From contig NZ_MSDO01000019.1 of NCBI RefSeq assembly GCF_001937195.1, forward strand, positions 102,172-166,171: a stretch of 64,000 bases of DNA, read 5' to 3'. Under the pieces are notes generated by a model. That model was not told the DNA's origin and searched no databases. It saw nothing but the letters and a program-made list of their open reading frames with translations. The position numbers and the translations under genes were made by a program. The stretch comes from Salinicola socius. GTDB taxonomy: Bacteria; Pseudomonadota; Gammaproteobacteria; Pseudomonadales; Halomonadaceae. Shown here one piece after another: positions 1 through 10,003 of this stretch; positions within the stretch are counted from its first letter, which is position 1; the number at the start of each line of letters is the position of its first letter.

Positions 1-1007
1 ATGTTGATGAATGCCTGGGCCCCGATCACCAGAGCGATCCCGTAACAGAGATACGCCGCAAACGGGATACCGGCCAATTCGGCCTTGCGCCCGATCCGGA
101 AAGCGCGAAACACCAGCAGTGCGAACAGCAGGATGACTCCCACGGCGCCGAACAATCCCAGTTCCTCGGCAAGCACGGCAAACACGAAATCGGTATGCGC
201 CTCGGGCAGATAGAAGAGTTTCTGGACGCTATTGCCAAGCCCCAGCCCGAACCAGTGACCACGACCGAAGGCGATCAGCGCCTGGGTTAGCTGATAGCCG
301 GTGTTGTATTGGTCCGCCCACGGATTGGCGAAGCTGGTGATGCGTTGCAGACGATAGGGCTCCGCCACCGCCAGCATGACCGCGCCGGAGCCGACGATGG
401 CCAGGATCAGCAGGAACCGCCACAGCGGCGCCCCCGAAAGCAGCAGCATGCCCATGACGCAGCCGGTCAATACCACGACCGCACCATAGTCCGGCTCGAG
501 AATCAGCAGAAAACCGATCAGCGCCATGACCGCCAGCGGTCGCATGAACGCGCCCCAGCTCCGACGCACCTCCGGCAGGAAACGTTCGAGATAGCCGGCG
601 ACGTAAACGATCAGACACAGCTTGGCGACTTCCGACGCCTGAACGTTGATGATGCCGAGCGAAATCCAGCGCCGGCTGCCGTTGATCTCGCGGCCGACGA
701 TCAGCACCGTGAACAACAGCAACAGCGCCACGATCAGCATCAGCGGCCCTTTCTGACGCCACCAGTCCAGCGGCAGGCGTACCGCCACCAGCCCGACGCC
801 GATCGACGCCAGCACGAAAATGCCGTGACGAATGCTGAAGTAGTATGGGTTGCCGGTAAGACTGGCGGCGATTTCGGTAGAGGCGGAGGTCACCATCACC
901 CAGCCGATCAGCATCAACGACAGCGTCGACAGCAAAAGCCAGCCGTCGAATGACTGATGTCGCGTGGTCAGCCGCGCCTGCGACGTCTTCACCATGGCTT
1001 TCAACAT
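1..1007 (-). CDS. ftsW: FtsW, lipid II polymerase of the divisome (C-terminus cut by window edge)
   Basis: Integral-membrane SEDS glycosyltransferase that polymerises lipid II into septal peptidoglycan together with FtsI. About 335 N-terminal residues are visible and the rest lies off the left edge. Seen in the translation: GREINGSRRW (about 106-114), QASEVAKL (about 123-130), EPDYGA (171-176) and LGNSVQKLFYLPEAHTDF (257-274), all SEDS hallmarks. The Asp in HTDF (about 273) matches the proposed catalytic SEDS aspartate. The ATG at 1007 overlaps the murD stop by 7 bp, so the two are probably translationally coupled. Last visible gene of the dcw operon read on this strand. Confidence 0.95.
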   Translation of the reverse strand, partial: MLKAMVKTSQARLTTRHQSFDGWLLLSTLSLMLIGWVMVTSASTEIAASLTGNPYYFSIRHGIFVLASIGVGLVAVRLPLDWWRQKGPLMLIVALLLLFTVLIVGREINGSRRWISLGIINVQASEVAKLCLIVYVAGYLERFLPEVRRSWGAFMRPLAVMALIGFLLILEPDYGAVVVLTGCVMGMLLLSGAPLWRFLLILAIVGSGAVMLAVAEPYRLQRITSFANPWADQYNTGYQLTQALIAFGRGHWFGLGLGNSVQKLFYLPEAHTDFVFAVLAEELGLFGAVGVILLFALLVFRAFRIGRKAELAGIPFAAYLCYGIALVIGAQAFIN

Positions 1008-2413
1008 TCGGCTTCCTGCCCTTGTTCGAGCTGCCCTTGGTCAAGAAGCGCGCGAAACGCCTCGCCGCGCGCCATGTAGTTGGGAAACTGATCGAGACTC
1101 GCACAGGCCGGCGACAGCAGCACGCAATCTCCGGCCTCGGCGATCGATGCCGCCCGCTGCACGGCCTGTGCCAGCGTATCGACGCGATGCGTTGCCACCC
1201 GATCCTGCAGCGCCGCCACCAGCTGAGGCGCGTCCTGCCCGAAAACGATCGCTTCGCGGGCGTGTTGCGCGAGCGGCGCCGCCAGCGGCGTGAAGTCCGC
1301 CCCCTTGCCGACACCGCCGCCGATCCAGATCAATTGGCCGGTCAGGGTCTCGCCAAGGCCGGCAATCGCCGCCAGCGTTGCGCCAACGTTGGTGCCTTTG
1401 GAATCGTTGATCCAGCGCACCCCGCCGCGCTCGGCCACGATCTCGCCACGGTGCGGCAAGCCGGCGAAACGGTCCAGTACATCACGCATGAGCGCCTGCG
1501 GTATCCCGATGACATGCCCGATCGCCAGGGCCGCCAGCGCGTTGGCCTGATTGTGACGCCCAGCCAGACGCAGTTCGCTAACCGGCATCAGCGGTTTCCG
1601 GCCATGGCACAGCCACTCGTCGCCTTCGAGGTCCGAGATGCCCCAAGCTCCGCCTGCCGGCGTTCGTGTGGTGAACCGCTCGCAAGGGATCGAGGTGTCG
1701 TCGGGCCAGGTGGCCGCATCGTCGGCATTGACGACGACGTGCGCCGCGCCCTCGAAAACACGCGCCTTCGCCTGACGATAGCCGGCCATGTCTCCATGTC
1801 GATCGAGATGATCGGCGGACAAATTCAGGAAAGCGGCGCAGATCGCCCCCAGTCCCTCGAGCGTTTCCAGCTGAAAGCTCGAGAGCTCCAGCACGAAAAG
1901 CTCGGTGTCGGGCTGATCGATCAGCAGATCCAGCGCGGCGTCTCCCAGGTTGCCGCCCACGGCCACACGCTTACCGGCCCGCCGCGCCATCTCGCCGACC
2001 AGCGTGGTCACGGTGGATTTGGCATTCGACCCGGTGATGGCCACGATCGGCGCCCTGCAGTGGCGAGCGAACAGCGCGATCTCGCCGAGGACGCGCTCCC
2101 GCACCCTGTTCAAGCCGGACGCCTCGAGATCGACGCCGGGGCTGACGACGATGTCGTCGAACGTGCGCAGGTCCAGGGCGTCAAGGCTGCCGAGATGGAT
2201 CTCGACATCCGGGAACGACGCCCGGAACGCCTCGATGCCGGGCGGCGAGACTCGGGTGTCGGCGAGCATGAATCGCTCGCCCCGATGCGTCAGAAAACGG
2301 GCGATGGCGCGGCCGGATATGCCCAGCCCGACCACCAGCCAAGGCGTCGCGGGCGGGTGAGCAGAGACTTTCAGAGACGTCGAGGCCGACTTGGCAGGCA
2401 CCTGTTCGGTCAT
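1001..2413 (-). CDS. murD: UDP-N-acetylmuramoyl-L-alanine:D-glutamate ligase MurD
   Basis: Cytoplasmic Mur ligase adding D-Glu to UDP-MurNAc-L-Ala. 470 residues, near the usual 440-450 plus a slightly long N-terminus. Visible motifs: Rossmann-like GLGISGRA (about 29-36), ATP loop GSNAKSTVTT (128-137, the NAK variant of the usual NGK), ELSSFQLE, NLSADHLDRHG and WINDSKGTN. It lies 4 bp from mraY upstream and overlaps ftsW downstream, within the standard mraY-murD-ftsW order. Confidence 0.96.
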   Translation of the reverse strand: MTEQVPAKSASTSLKVSAHPPATPWLVVGLGISGRAIARFLTHRGERFMLADTRVSPPGIEAFRASFPDVEIHLGSLDALDLRTFDDIVVSPGVDLEASGLNRVRERVLGEIALFARHCRAPIVAITGSNAKSTVTTLVGEMARRAGKRVAVGGNLGDAALDLLIDQPDTELFVLELSSFQLETLEGLGAICAAFLNLSADHLDRHGDMAGYRQAKARVFEGAAHVVVNADDAATWPDDTSIPCERFTTRTPAGGAWGISDLEGDEWLCHGRKPLMPVSELRLAGRHNQANALAALAIGHVIGIPQALMRDVLDRFAGLPHRGEIVAERGGVRWINDSKGTNVGATLAAIAGLGETLTGQLIWIGGGVGKGADFTPLAAPLAQHAREAIVFGQDAPQLVAALQDRVATHRVDTLAQAVQRAASIAEAGDCVLLSPACASLDQFPNYMARGEAFRALLDQGQLEQGQEAEC

Positions 2414-2417
2414 GACA

Positions 2418-3500
2418 TCAACGCAGTTTCAGCGTCGCCAGTCCCAGCAGGACCAGCATGACGGTGACGATCCAGAACCGCACGATCACTCGCGGCTCCG
2501 GCCAGCCCTGGAGCTCGAAGTGGTGATGCAACGGTGCCATGCGGAAGATACGCCGCCCGGTCAGCTTGTAGGAACCGACCTGAAGGATGACCGAGACCGT
2601 CTCCATCACGAAGACGCCGCCCATGATGAACAGCACGATCTCCTGGCGCACGATCACCGCGACGATACCCAGCGCCGCGCCCAGTGCCAGCGCACCGACA
2701 TCGCCCATGAACACCTGGGCGGGATAAGTGTTGAACCACAGGAATCCAAGCCCCGCGCCGGCGATGGTGCCACAGAACACGGCCAGCTCACCGGCACCGG
2801 GCACTTCCGGAATATGCAGGTAATTGGCGAAGACGGCGTTGCCGCTGGCATAGGCGAATACCGCCAGCCCCATCGAGACCAGCACCGTCGGCATGATCGC
2901 CAGGCCATCGAGACCATCGGTCAGGTTGACCGCATTGGAACTCCCCACGATGACGAGGTAACTCAGCACGATGTAGAACACACCCAGCGGAATCACCACA
3001 TCCTTGAACAGCGGCACGATCAAGCTGGTCTCGACCGGACTTGCCGCGGTGAAATAGAGAATCAGCGAAGCGCCGAGGCCGATCACCGACTGCCAGAAAT
3101 ACTTCCAGCGTGCCGGTAGCCCGCGAGGATTTTTCTCTACCACCTTGCGGAAGTCGTCGACCCAGCCGATGGCGCCGAAACCCAACGTCACCGCCAGCAC
3201 CAGCCACACGTAATGGTTGGTCAGATCGCCCCACAGCAGTGTACTGACCGCGATGGAGACCAGGATCAACGCGCCGCCCATGGTCGGCGTTCCTGCCTTG
3301 GACAGATGCGACTGCGGGCCATCGTCACGCACCGCCTGGCCGATCTGGCGCTCGACCAGACGCTTGATCATCTGCGGACCCATCCACAGACTCAAGAAAA
3401 GCGCCGTCAGCGTGCCCAGAATCACGCGCAGCGTCAGGTATCCGAAAACATTGAAAGCACTTTGAAAATGGGTCAGCAGTTCAGCCAGAAAAAGCAGCAT
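2418..3500 (-). CDS. mraY: Phospho-MurNAc-pentapeptide transferase MraY
   Basis: Polytopic inner-membrane enzyme that moves phospho-MurNAc-pentapeptide onto undecaprenyl phosphate, giving lipid I. 360 residues, the same length as the E. coli enzyme. The catalytic aspartate pair VDDFRK is at D115-D116, [10 protein letters not shown] carries the third conserved Asp, and the HHHFEL signature is near residue 325. Many hydrophobic segments are seen. It follows murF by 9 bp. Confidence 0.97.
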   Translation of the reverse strand: MLLFLAELLTHFQSAFNVFGYLTLRVILGTLTALFLSLWMGPQMIKRLVERQIGQAVRDDGPQSHLSKAGTPTMGGALILVSIAVSTLLWGDLTNHYVWLVLAVTLGFGAIGWVDDFRKVVEKNPRGLPARWKYFWQSVIGLGASLILYFTAASPVETSLIVPLFKDVVIPLGVFYIVLSYLVIVGSSNAVNLTDGLDGLAIMPTVLVSMGLAVFAYASGNAVFANYLHIPEVPGAGELAVFCGTIAGAGLGFLWFNTYPAQVFMGDVGALALGAALGIVAVIVRQEIVLFIMGGVFVMETVSVILQVGSYKLTGRRIFRMAPLHHHFELQGWPEPRVIVRFWIVTVMLVLLGLATLKLR

Positions 3501-3509
3501 GAGTCAGAT

Positions 3510-4865
3510 TCACCTTGAGGCATCATCACGCAGCGCGGCGACGAGTCTTTCCATGCCGGCACTGCGCGAACCCTTGACCAGCACGCTGGCCCGGGAAGGA
3601 AGCTGATCCTGTGCAAAACGCTCGAGCGTTGCCCAGTCATCGAAATGATGGCCTTCGTGACCGAAGGCCTCGGTTGCGGCACGTGCCGGTTCCCCGTACG
3701 TGCCCAGAAAATCGATACCGAGATCGAGCGCGCATCGCCCGATCTCGGCATGTAACCGTTCGGAATCGCGTCCCATCTCACCCATCGCGCCGAGGAAGCA
3801 CCAGCGCGGGGCGGGGAGCGACGCGAGCGTTTCAAGTGCCGCTCGCATCGCACCGGGGTTGGCGTTATAGCTATCGTCGATGACGACCCCGCCGCGTAGA
3901 CCTTTGACCACCTGCATTCGCCCGGACATGCTGCGGCAAGCTTCGAGGCCGGTCGCGATTTCCGCGGCGCCGAAGCCGAGCGCATAGGTGGCGGCCGCGG
4001 CGGCCAGGGCGTTGCGCACGTTGTGCCGGCCCATCAACGAAAGCGCGATACGGACCGACGCTTCGCCCGGCAAACAAAGCGTGAAAGCATAACGCCCGCC
4101 AGAGTCACAAGCCAGATCGCGGGCCATGACGCTGGCATCAGCGTCGATGGCAAAGTCGATGACTCGAGCCCGCCCCGACAGCGTCCGCCAGACCGGAAAA
4201 TAGGTCTCGTCACGATCGAGAACGGCGCAACCGTCGATCGACAGCCCGGCCAGAATTTCGCCCTTGGCCTGCGCGATCTGCCCCATGCCGCCGAACTCAC
4301 CGACATGCGCGCCGGTGACATTGGTAATGACGGCCACCTGCGGCCTCGCCTGCGCCGTGGTCCAGGCGATTTCGCCCAGGTGATTGGCACCCAGCTCGAT
4401 CGCCGCATAACGATGTTCGGCGGTGAGCTCGAGCAGCGTGAGCGGCGCACCGATGTCATTGTTCAGATTGCCCCGCGTCGCCAGCGTCGGCGAGCGCCGG
4501 CTCAGTATCGAGGCGAGCATCTCCTTGACCGTGGTCTTGCCACTGTTACCGGTCACCGCGATCAACTTGCCGTCCCAGGCGAGCCGGTGCGCCCGCGCCA
4601 GCAGCCCCAGCGCCAGACGCGTATCCGGCACCTGGATCTGCGCCAACGGGTCATCCACCGGATATGACACAACGGCGCCGATCGCGCCTTTTTCACGCGC
4701 CTGGGCCAGAAAATCGTGGGCATCGAAACGCTCGCCCTGCAGCGCCACCAACAGGTCACCGGGCAGAAGCGCTCGGGTATCGGTGACGATCCGCATCACC
4801 GCGGCGTCTGCCCCCTTGAGCGAGGCGCCGAGACGCGCGGCAACAGCGCTGAGCTTGTCGCTCAT
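3510..4865 (-). CDS. murF: UDP-MurNAc-tripeptide:D-Ala-D-Ala ligase MurF
   Basis: Adds the D-Ala-D-Ala dipeptide, completing the cytoplasmic pentapeptide. 451 residues from the ATG at 4865, which overlaps the murE stop as ATGA. A start 24 bp further upstream is possible but would run deeper into murE. ATP loop VTGNSGKTT (about 103-111), GNLNNDIGAPL, ELGANHLGEI and DDSYNANPGAMRAAL are typical of MurF. Cytoplasmic; tightly packed in the dcw operon. Confidence 0.95.
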   Translation of the reverse strand: MSDKLSAVAARLGASLKGADAAVMRIVTDTRALLPGDLLVALQGERFDAHDFLAQAREKGAIGAVVSYPVDDPLAQIQVPDTRLALGLLARAHRLAWDGKLIAVTGNSGKTTVKEMLASILSRRSPTLATRGNLNNDIGAPLTLLELTAEHRYAAIELGANHLGEIAWTTAQARPQVAVITNVTGAHVGEFGGMGQIAQAKGEILAGLSIDGCAVLDRDETYFPVWRTLSGRARVIDFAIDADASVMARDLACDSGGRYAFTLCLPGEASVRIALSLMGRHNVRNALAAAAATYALGFGAAEIATGLEACRSMSGRMQVVKGLRGGVVIDDSYNANPGAMRAALETLASLPAPRWCFLGAMGEMGRDSERLHAEIGRCALDLGIDFLGTYGEPARAATEAFGHEGHHFDDWATLERFAQDQLPSRASVLVKGSRSAGMERLVAALRDDASR

Positions 4866-6394
4866 GCGGTTGTCTCCCGCACCTGACATAGCGAGGTCGC
4901 GACATCGACATCGCTGAACGGATGCCGCACGCCGGCGATCTCCTGATAGTCTTCGTGGCCTTTGCCGGCGATCAGCACGATATCGTTGGGTCTGGCCGCT
5001 TCGATGACGCGCTCGAGCGCCCGACGTCGGCCATCGACGGACCAGACGAGCGCCTGCGCCGCTGGCGACAAGCCAGCGACGATCTGGTCACGGATGAATG
5101 CCGGATCCTCGCTGCGCGGATTGTCATCGGTGACCACGATGCGGTCTGCCAGCCTCTCGGCCACGCCGGCCATCAGCGGACGCTTGCCGCTATCTCGATC
5201 ACCGCCGCAACCGAACACGCACCAGAGCTCGCCACCGTCCTGGCTCGGCAGATGCGCGCGCAAGGCGGACAGCGCGTTCTCCAGCGCATCCGGAGTGTGC
5301 GCATAGTCCACCACCACGATGGGCGCGGTGGCATCGGCCCCGCACGGCAATCGCTGCATGCGCCCCGGCACCGGCTGCAGCTGTGCGGCGGCCTGCCAGA
5401 GCGATTCCAGCGAGTATCCCAGCCCGTAGAGTGTCGTCATCGCCGATAACGTATTGTCGAGGTTGAAACGCCCCATCAACGGCAGTTCGAGAACGCCCTC
5501 GTTGTCGGGTGTCGCGACGATAGCGCGCAGGCCATTGGGCAAGCTTTCACAGTCGACGACACGCAGCGTCGTGGCGTCGCTGCTACCGGTCGCCAACACC
5601 CTGACCCCTTGCCGCAGACCCGCCAACATCAGCCGCGCCAGCGGATCGTCGCCGTTGACGACCGCCAGCTTTAGCGTCTCGCGCCTGAACAGTCGCGCCT
5701 TCGCCGCCGCGTAAGCCGCCATGCTGCCGTGATAGTCGAGATGATCGCGACTCAGGTTGGTGAAGACGGCGGCGTCGATTCGGGTATCGCCCAGTCGCTC
5801 CTGTGCCAACGCATGAGACGAAATCTCCATCGCCACGACGCCGACCCCATCCATCGCCATTTCACCCAGCATCTGCTGCAGCGCCAGCGCACCCGGCGTG
5901 GTCTGCACTGCGGGGCGCACCGCGCCGGGCCGACCATACCCTAGCGTACCGATCACGCCGGCCGGGGTACCGAGTCTTTCCAGCAGCGCGGCGATATAGT
6001 GGGTCACCGAACTCTTGCCGTTGGTGCCGGTCACTCCGATCAGCGTCAGTGACTCCGGCACGTCGAACAGCCGACGACCCAGCGCTGCCTGCTGCTGCGT
6101 CAGCCCGGGCATGGCGAGCACCCGCGCATCCGCCCGCCATTTGGGATCGAGCCCGTCGGCCTCGCATAGCACGCCCGCAGCGCCCGCCTGCAGTGCTTCC
6201 CCGATGAACTGCCGCCCGTCGGTTCCGACTCCCGGCACCGCCACGAACAGCTCGCCGGCCTTTAGCTGTCGGCTATCCAGGACCAGCGTCGCGTCAGACG
6301 ATTCCGGTAGCCAGGACGCCAGTCGCTCAGGTCTCGCGACTTCAGGCCAGAGCGAGGTCAACGCGGTCGCGAGCGTCGCGGTGTCGATTCTCAT
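4862..6394 (-). CDS. murE: UDP-MurNAc-L-Ala-D-Glu:meso-diaminopimelate ligase MurE
   Basis: Adds the third residue of the stem peptide. 510 residues. ATP loop GVTGTNGKSSV, SSHALAQERLG, NLSRDHLDYHG and VVDYAHTPDAL are seen. The DNPRSEDP motif near the C-terminus is the signature of enzymes that select meso-diaminopimelate over lysine, so the cell wall is DAP-type, as in other Gram-negatives. Overlaps ftsI upstream (4 bp) and murF downstream (4 bp). Confidence 0.96.
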   Translation of the reverse strand: MRIDTATLATALTSLWPEVARPERLASWLPESSDATLVLDSRQLKAGELFVAVPGVGTDGRQFIGEALQAGAAGVLCEADGLDPKWRADARVLAMPGLTQQQAALGRRLFDVPESLTLIGVTGTNGKSSVTHYIAALLERLGTPAGVIGTLGYGRPGAVRPAVQTTPGALALQQMLGEMAMDGVGVVAMEISSHALAQERLGDTRIDAAVFTNLSRDHLDYHGSMAAYAAAKARLFRRETLKLAVVNGDDPLARLMLAGLRQGVRVLATGSSDATTLRVVDCESLPNGLRAIVATPDNEGVLELPLMGRFNLDNTLSAMTTLYGLGYSLESLWQAAAQLQPVPGRMQRLPCGADATAPIVVVDYAHTPDALENALSALRAHLPSQDGGELWCVFGCGGDRDSGKRPLMAGVAERLADRIVVTDDNPRSEDPAFIRDQIVAGLSPAAQALVWSVDGRRRALERVIEAARPNDIVLIAGKGHEDYQEIAGVRHPFSDVDVATSLCQVRETTA

Positions 6395-8121
6395 GGCTTG
6401 GACTCCTGTTCCGCCCCGTCGGACGGTGCATCGGGAGGGACATCGAGCAACCGCAAGGCGCTGCCGACGACGCGACTGAACACCGGAGCGGCGACCAGAC
6501 CAACGTAGTAGTCACCCTTCTTGGGGTTGTCGATCATCACCACGGTGACGATACGCGGATTGGATGCCGGGGCAATACCGGCGAACAGCCCGCGGTATTC
6601 GACTTCCTGATACCCCGTGCTGGTCACCTTGCGCACCGTGCCGGTCTTGCCGGCGATCTGGTAGCCGGGCACCATCGCCAGATGCCCGCCCGCATTGGGT
6701 TGAACGATCTCTTCCATCATCGCCAGCAGTTCGTGGGCGATACGCGGCGAAATCACCTGCTCGCCGTCCGGATCCCCATTGAGCTTGAGCAGCGACGGCG
6801 ACAGCCGTTTGCCATCGTTGGCAATCGCGGTATAGGCGCTCGCCAGCTGCAACGGCGTCACGGCAACACCGTAGCCGTAGGCCATCGCCGCCTGGGCGCT
6901 GCGCGGAAGGTTGACCTGCGATGGCAGACTGCCGCTGTTCTCCCCCGGGAAACCGGTGCCGGGAGACTGGCCCAGCCCCAGCTCGCGATAGCGATTCCAG
7001 ATCGCATCCTTGGGTAGCGTCAGGGCAATGTGCGACATGCCGATATTGGAGGAGTGCAGCAGGCTTCCCGCCGGCGTGAGTTTGCCGTAGTTGCGAAAAT
7101 CGCGAATGGTGTAGCCATCCACCACCATCCAGCCAGGCGAGGTATCGATGATGCTTTCCGGCGTGAACTGATCGGAAGCGAGGGCTGCCGACATCGCCAG
7201 CGGCTTCATCACCGAGCCGGGCTCGATGGCATCGGTGATCGCCTGGTTGCGCAGCCCGCGAACATCGACATCGCTGCGATTGTTGGGGTTGTAGGATGGC
7301 AGGTTGGCCATCGCCAGCACCTCGCCGGAACGCGCATCCAGCATCACCAGCGAACCGCCGTCGGCATCGTTCTGACGGATCCCCGCTGCCAACTCCCGAT
7401 AAGCCATGTACTGCAGCCGCAGATCGATCGACAGGGTCAGATCGCCGCCGGGCTTGGCCTCTTCGATCAGGTGCAGATCGCGGACCAGATGCCCCTTGCG
7501 ATCCTTGAGCACGCGCCGCTTGCCGGGCTGACCGGTGAGATAGCGATTGTAGGCAAGCTCCAGCCCCTCCTGCCCCTTGTCGTCGACGTTGGTCACGCCG
7601 ACGAGCTGCGCCGCCACTTCCCCTGCCGGATAGTAGCGCTTGTATTCGTCGCGGGAGTAGACGCCGGGCATCTGCAGATCGAGAACCGGTTTGGCCGCGG
7701 CGGGCGTGAGCTGGCGACGCAGATACATGAACTCATGATCGGCGTAGCGCGCGATGCGGTCTTCGAGCTGGCGGGGATCGACCTTCAGCGCCTGCGCCAG
7801 CAGGGTCTGCTGGATGGGATCCTTGGGCAGTTCCTGCGGATTGGCCCACAGCGTGACGACGGGCGTCGAGATGGCCAGCGGATCACCGTTGCGGTCACTG
7901 ATCATCCCGCGATGAGCGCCGATGGTCTCGACTCGCAGGGTGCGCGCATCGCCCTGATTCTGCAGGAAGCTGCGATCGATCACCTGGAGATAGACGACAC
8001 GCCCCACCAGCGCGGACAGCGCCACCAGAATCACGAGCAGCATGAACCAGTAGCGCCCCGCTCCCAGCGGTGCGTCCGGTCGGCGCTTCCTGTCGGTGGC
8101 GGCGCGTCTTGCCGCACTCAT
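6391..8121 (-). CDS. ftsI: Peptidoglycan D,D-transpeptidase FtsI (PBP3)
   Basis: Septal transpeptidase, the partner of FtsW. 576 residues: short cytoplasmic tail, one membrane anchor (about 24-46), dimerisation/pedestal region, then the transpeptidase domain. Active-site motifs are complete: SVMK with the acylated Ser303, SSN (357-359) and KTGT (492-495). Starts 4 bp before the ftsL stop and overlaps murE. The target of cephalosporin-type inhibitors in relatives (family knowledge). Confidence 0.97.
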   Translation of the reverse strand: MSAARRAATDRKRRPDAPLGAGRYWFMLLVILVALSALVGRVVYLQVIDRSFLQNQGDARTLRVETIGAHRGMISDRNGDPLAISTPVVTLWANPQELPKDPIQQTLLAQALKVDPRQLEDRIARYADHEFMYLRRQLTPAAAKPVLDLQMPGVYSRDEYKRYYPAGEVAAQLVGVTNVDDKGQEGLELAYNRYLTGQPGKRRVLKDRKGHLVRDLHLIEEAKPGGDLTLSIDLRLQYMAYRELAAGIRQNDADGGSLVMLDARSGEVLAMANLPSYNPNNRSDVDVRGLRNQAITDAIEPGSVMKPLAMSAALASDQFTPESIIDTSPGWMVVDGYTIRDFRNYGKLTPAGSLLHSSNIGMSHIALTLPKDAIWNRYRELGLGQSPGTGFPGENSGSLPSQVNLPRSAQAAMAYGYGVAVTPLQLASAYTAIANDGKRLSPSLLKLNGDPDGEQVISPRIAHELLAMMEEIVQPNAGGHLAMVPGYQIAGKTGTVRKVTSTGYQEVEYRGLFAGIAPASNPRIVTVVMIDNPKKGDYYVGLVAAPVFSRVVGSALRLLDVPPDAPSDGAEQESKP

Positions 8122-8447
8122 GGATGAATCACCTTCACTTCATCGACACTCGGTACGCGCATGTTCAGACGCTTGCTGGCCAACGATTCGATGCGGGCCG
8201 GCGAGGACCAGGTGCTTTCCTCGAGGAGCAGGCGCCCCCACTCCGTCTGCAGCGAATCCCGCTGATTCTCCAGCTTCTGCAGTCGGGCGTACTGCACCCG
8301 GGTCAGATGCGACGTGCTGATGATGGCCAGCGCCGTTATCAGCAACGCGATGATCACGATACCCAGCAATGAAGCGCGCACTCCCAGGCGTCGCGCAAAG
8401 GGCCAGTCACCGGCCTCCAGCAGACTGCGTCGTCCTTGAACGGCCAT
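8118..8447 (-). CDS. ftsL: Cell division protein FtsL
   Basis: Small bitopic divisome protein that complexes with FtsB and FtsQ and helps activate FtsWI. 109 residues: N-terminal cytoplasmic tail, one hydrophobic segment (about 29-50), then a heptad-like helix (LEN, LQTEWG, LLLEEST) expected to form the periplasmic coiled coil. Sequence conservation is low in this family, so position between rsmH and ftsI is an important part of the call. Confidence 0.92.
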   Translation of the reverse strand: MAVQGRRSLLEAGDWPFARRLGVRASLLGIVIIALLITALAIISTSHLTRVQYARLQKLENQRDSLQTEWGRLLLEESTWSSPARIESLASKRLNMRVPSVDEVKVIHP

Positions 8448-8455
8448 GTTGCTCC

Positions 8456-9457
8456 TTATTTCGACGTCTCGGCGACAGGTCCCAGCTTCTCGGCGATGCG
8501 CATGACCGCACTGCGCGCGCGCGGGTTCGCTTCGACCTCGCTCTCGCTGGCACGCATTGCCTTGCCTACCGGCTTTAGCCGCTTGTTGAGCTGGTCTTCG
8601 CGGATCGGCATGCCACGTGGCAGATGCGTATCCCCGCGTGACTGATCACGGATGAAACGCTTGACCAGCCGGTCCTCCAGCGAGTGAAAACTGATGACGA
8701 CCAGACGCCCCCCGGTTTCCAACGCATCCAGGCCAACTGCCAGCGCCCGCTCCAGCTGGCCCAGCTCGTCGTTGAGATGAATGCGAATGGCCTGGAAGAC
8801 CCGCGTCGCGGGATGCTTACCCTTCTCCCAGGCAGGGTGCGCTGCCTTGACGATCTCGGCGAGCCGATGGGTCCGCTCGATCGGCGCCTCCCGTCGCGCC
8901 GCGACGATGGCGCGCGCGATGCGCTTGGCGAAACGCTCTTCGCCATAGGTCTTGAAGACCCGCGCCATTTCCTGATCGTCGGTGCGCGCGACCCACTCGG
9001 CAGCGCCCATGCCCGAGGTCGGGTCCATGCGCATGTCCAGCGGACCATCACGCAGGAAGCTGAACCCGCGCTCGGGATCGTCCAACTGAGGAGAGGAGAC
9101 GCCGACATCGAGAAGAATACCGCTCAGACTGCCGTGGACGCCGCACGCTTCGGCGTGACGGTCCAGTTCTGCAAACACGCCACGACACACCGTCAAGCGT
9201 GAATCGTCGATCTCTGCAGCGACCTGCAGCGCGGCGGGATCGCGATCGATCGCGATCAGCCGACCCTGGGCGTCGAGCCGCGAGAGAATGGCGCGGGAGT
9301 GCCCCCCGCGACCAAAGGTGCCGTCGAGATAGGCGCCGGAGGGGGATTGAATCAACGCCTCCACGGCCCCGTCGAGCAGCACGCTGGTGTGGCGAAAATC
9401 GGAACCATTCGCCGCACCGCCTGGGGATGCCTGTGAAGCGTTGTCGCGGTGCTGCAT
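8456..9457 (-). CDS. rsmH: 16S rRNA (cytosine1402-N4)-methyltransferase RsmH
   Basis: SAM-dependent methyltransferase for N4 of C1402 in 16S rRNA (MraW). 333 residues from the ATG at 9457. The reading frame stays open further upstream, but those codons lie inside the 3' part of rnpB, so the internal ATG is preferred. Motifs: [28 protein letters not shown] (SAM loop), [14 protein letters not shown] and [14 protein letters not shown]. First protein gene of the dcw cluster here, because no mraZ precedes it. RsmI, which modifies the same nucleotide, is encoded just beyond rnpB. Confidence 0.95.
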   Translation of the reverse strand: MQHRDNASQASPGGAANGSDFRHTSVLLDGAVEALIQSPSGAYLDGTFGRGGHSRAILSRLDAQGRLIAIDRDPAALQVAAEIDDSRLTVCRGVFAELDRHAEACGVHGSLSGILLDVGVSSPQLDDPERGFSFLRDGPLDMRMDPTSGMGAAEWVARTDDQEMARVFKTYGEERFAKRIARAIVAARREAPIERTHRLAEIVKAAHPAWEKGKHPATRVFQAIRIHLNDELGQLERALAVGLDALETGGRLVVISFHSLEDRLVKRFIRDQSRGDTHLPRGMPIREDQLNKRLKPVGKAMRASESEVEANPRARSAVMRIAEKLGPVAETSK

Positions 9458-9492
9458 GCAGATCTCGGTGTCGAACGGCGGAAATCGGAGAG

Positions 9493-9840
<348 letters not shown>

Positions 9841-9849
9841 AAGCGCGCA

Positions 9850-9878
9850 AGAATAACAGCACCCCGTAACCCTCTCAA
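9850..9878 (-). promoter_or_regulatory. Sigma-70 promoter of rnpB
   Basis: On the minus strand, TTGAGA (9878-9873) and TATTCT (9855-9850) are separated by exactly 17 bp, and the RNA 5' end lies about 10 bases downstream. Both hexamers are near consensus. I see no strong terminator between rnpB and rsmH, so this promoter may also feed the dcw operon (inference). Confidence 0.75.
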
Positions 9879-10003
9879 GACAGCATTGCCGTGCGGGGCA
9901 AATGCGTTCACCGATCGAGCCGAACCGTCGCCCAACGCCGACACCCGCGGGCCAGGAAGCGGAGATACGCCCCCCTGTCACCTCGAAAACATCAGCTATC
10001 GAC

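Noticed and set aside
229..1314. Minus-strand frame of 361 codons over ftsW and murD
   Set aside because: Out of frame with FtsW, whose true frame shows the SEDS motifs; composition is Arg-rich artefact.
950..2461. Long open frame on the plus strand opposite murD (503 codons)
   Set aside because: Antisense shadow of a GC-rich gene; rich in Arg, no known domain, and the minus-strand MurD carries all the motifs.
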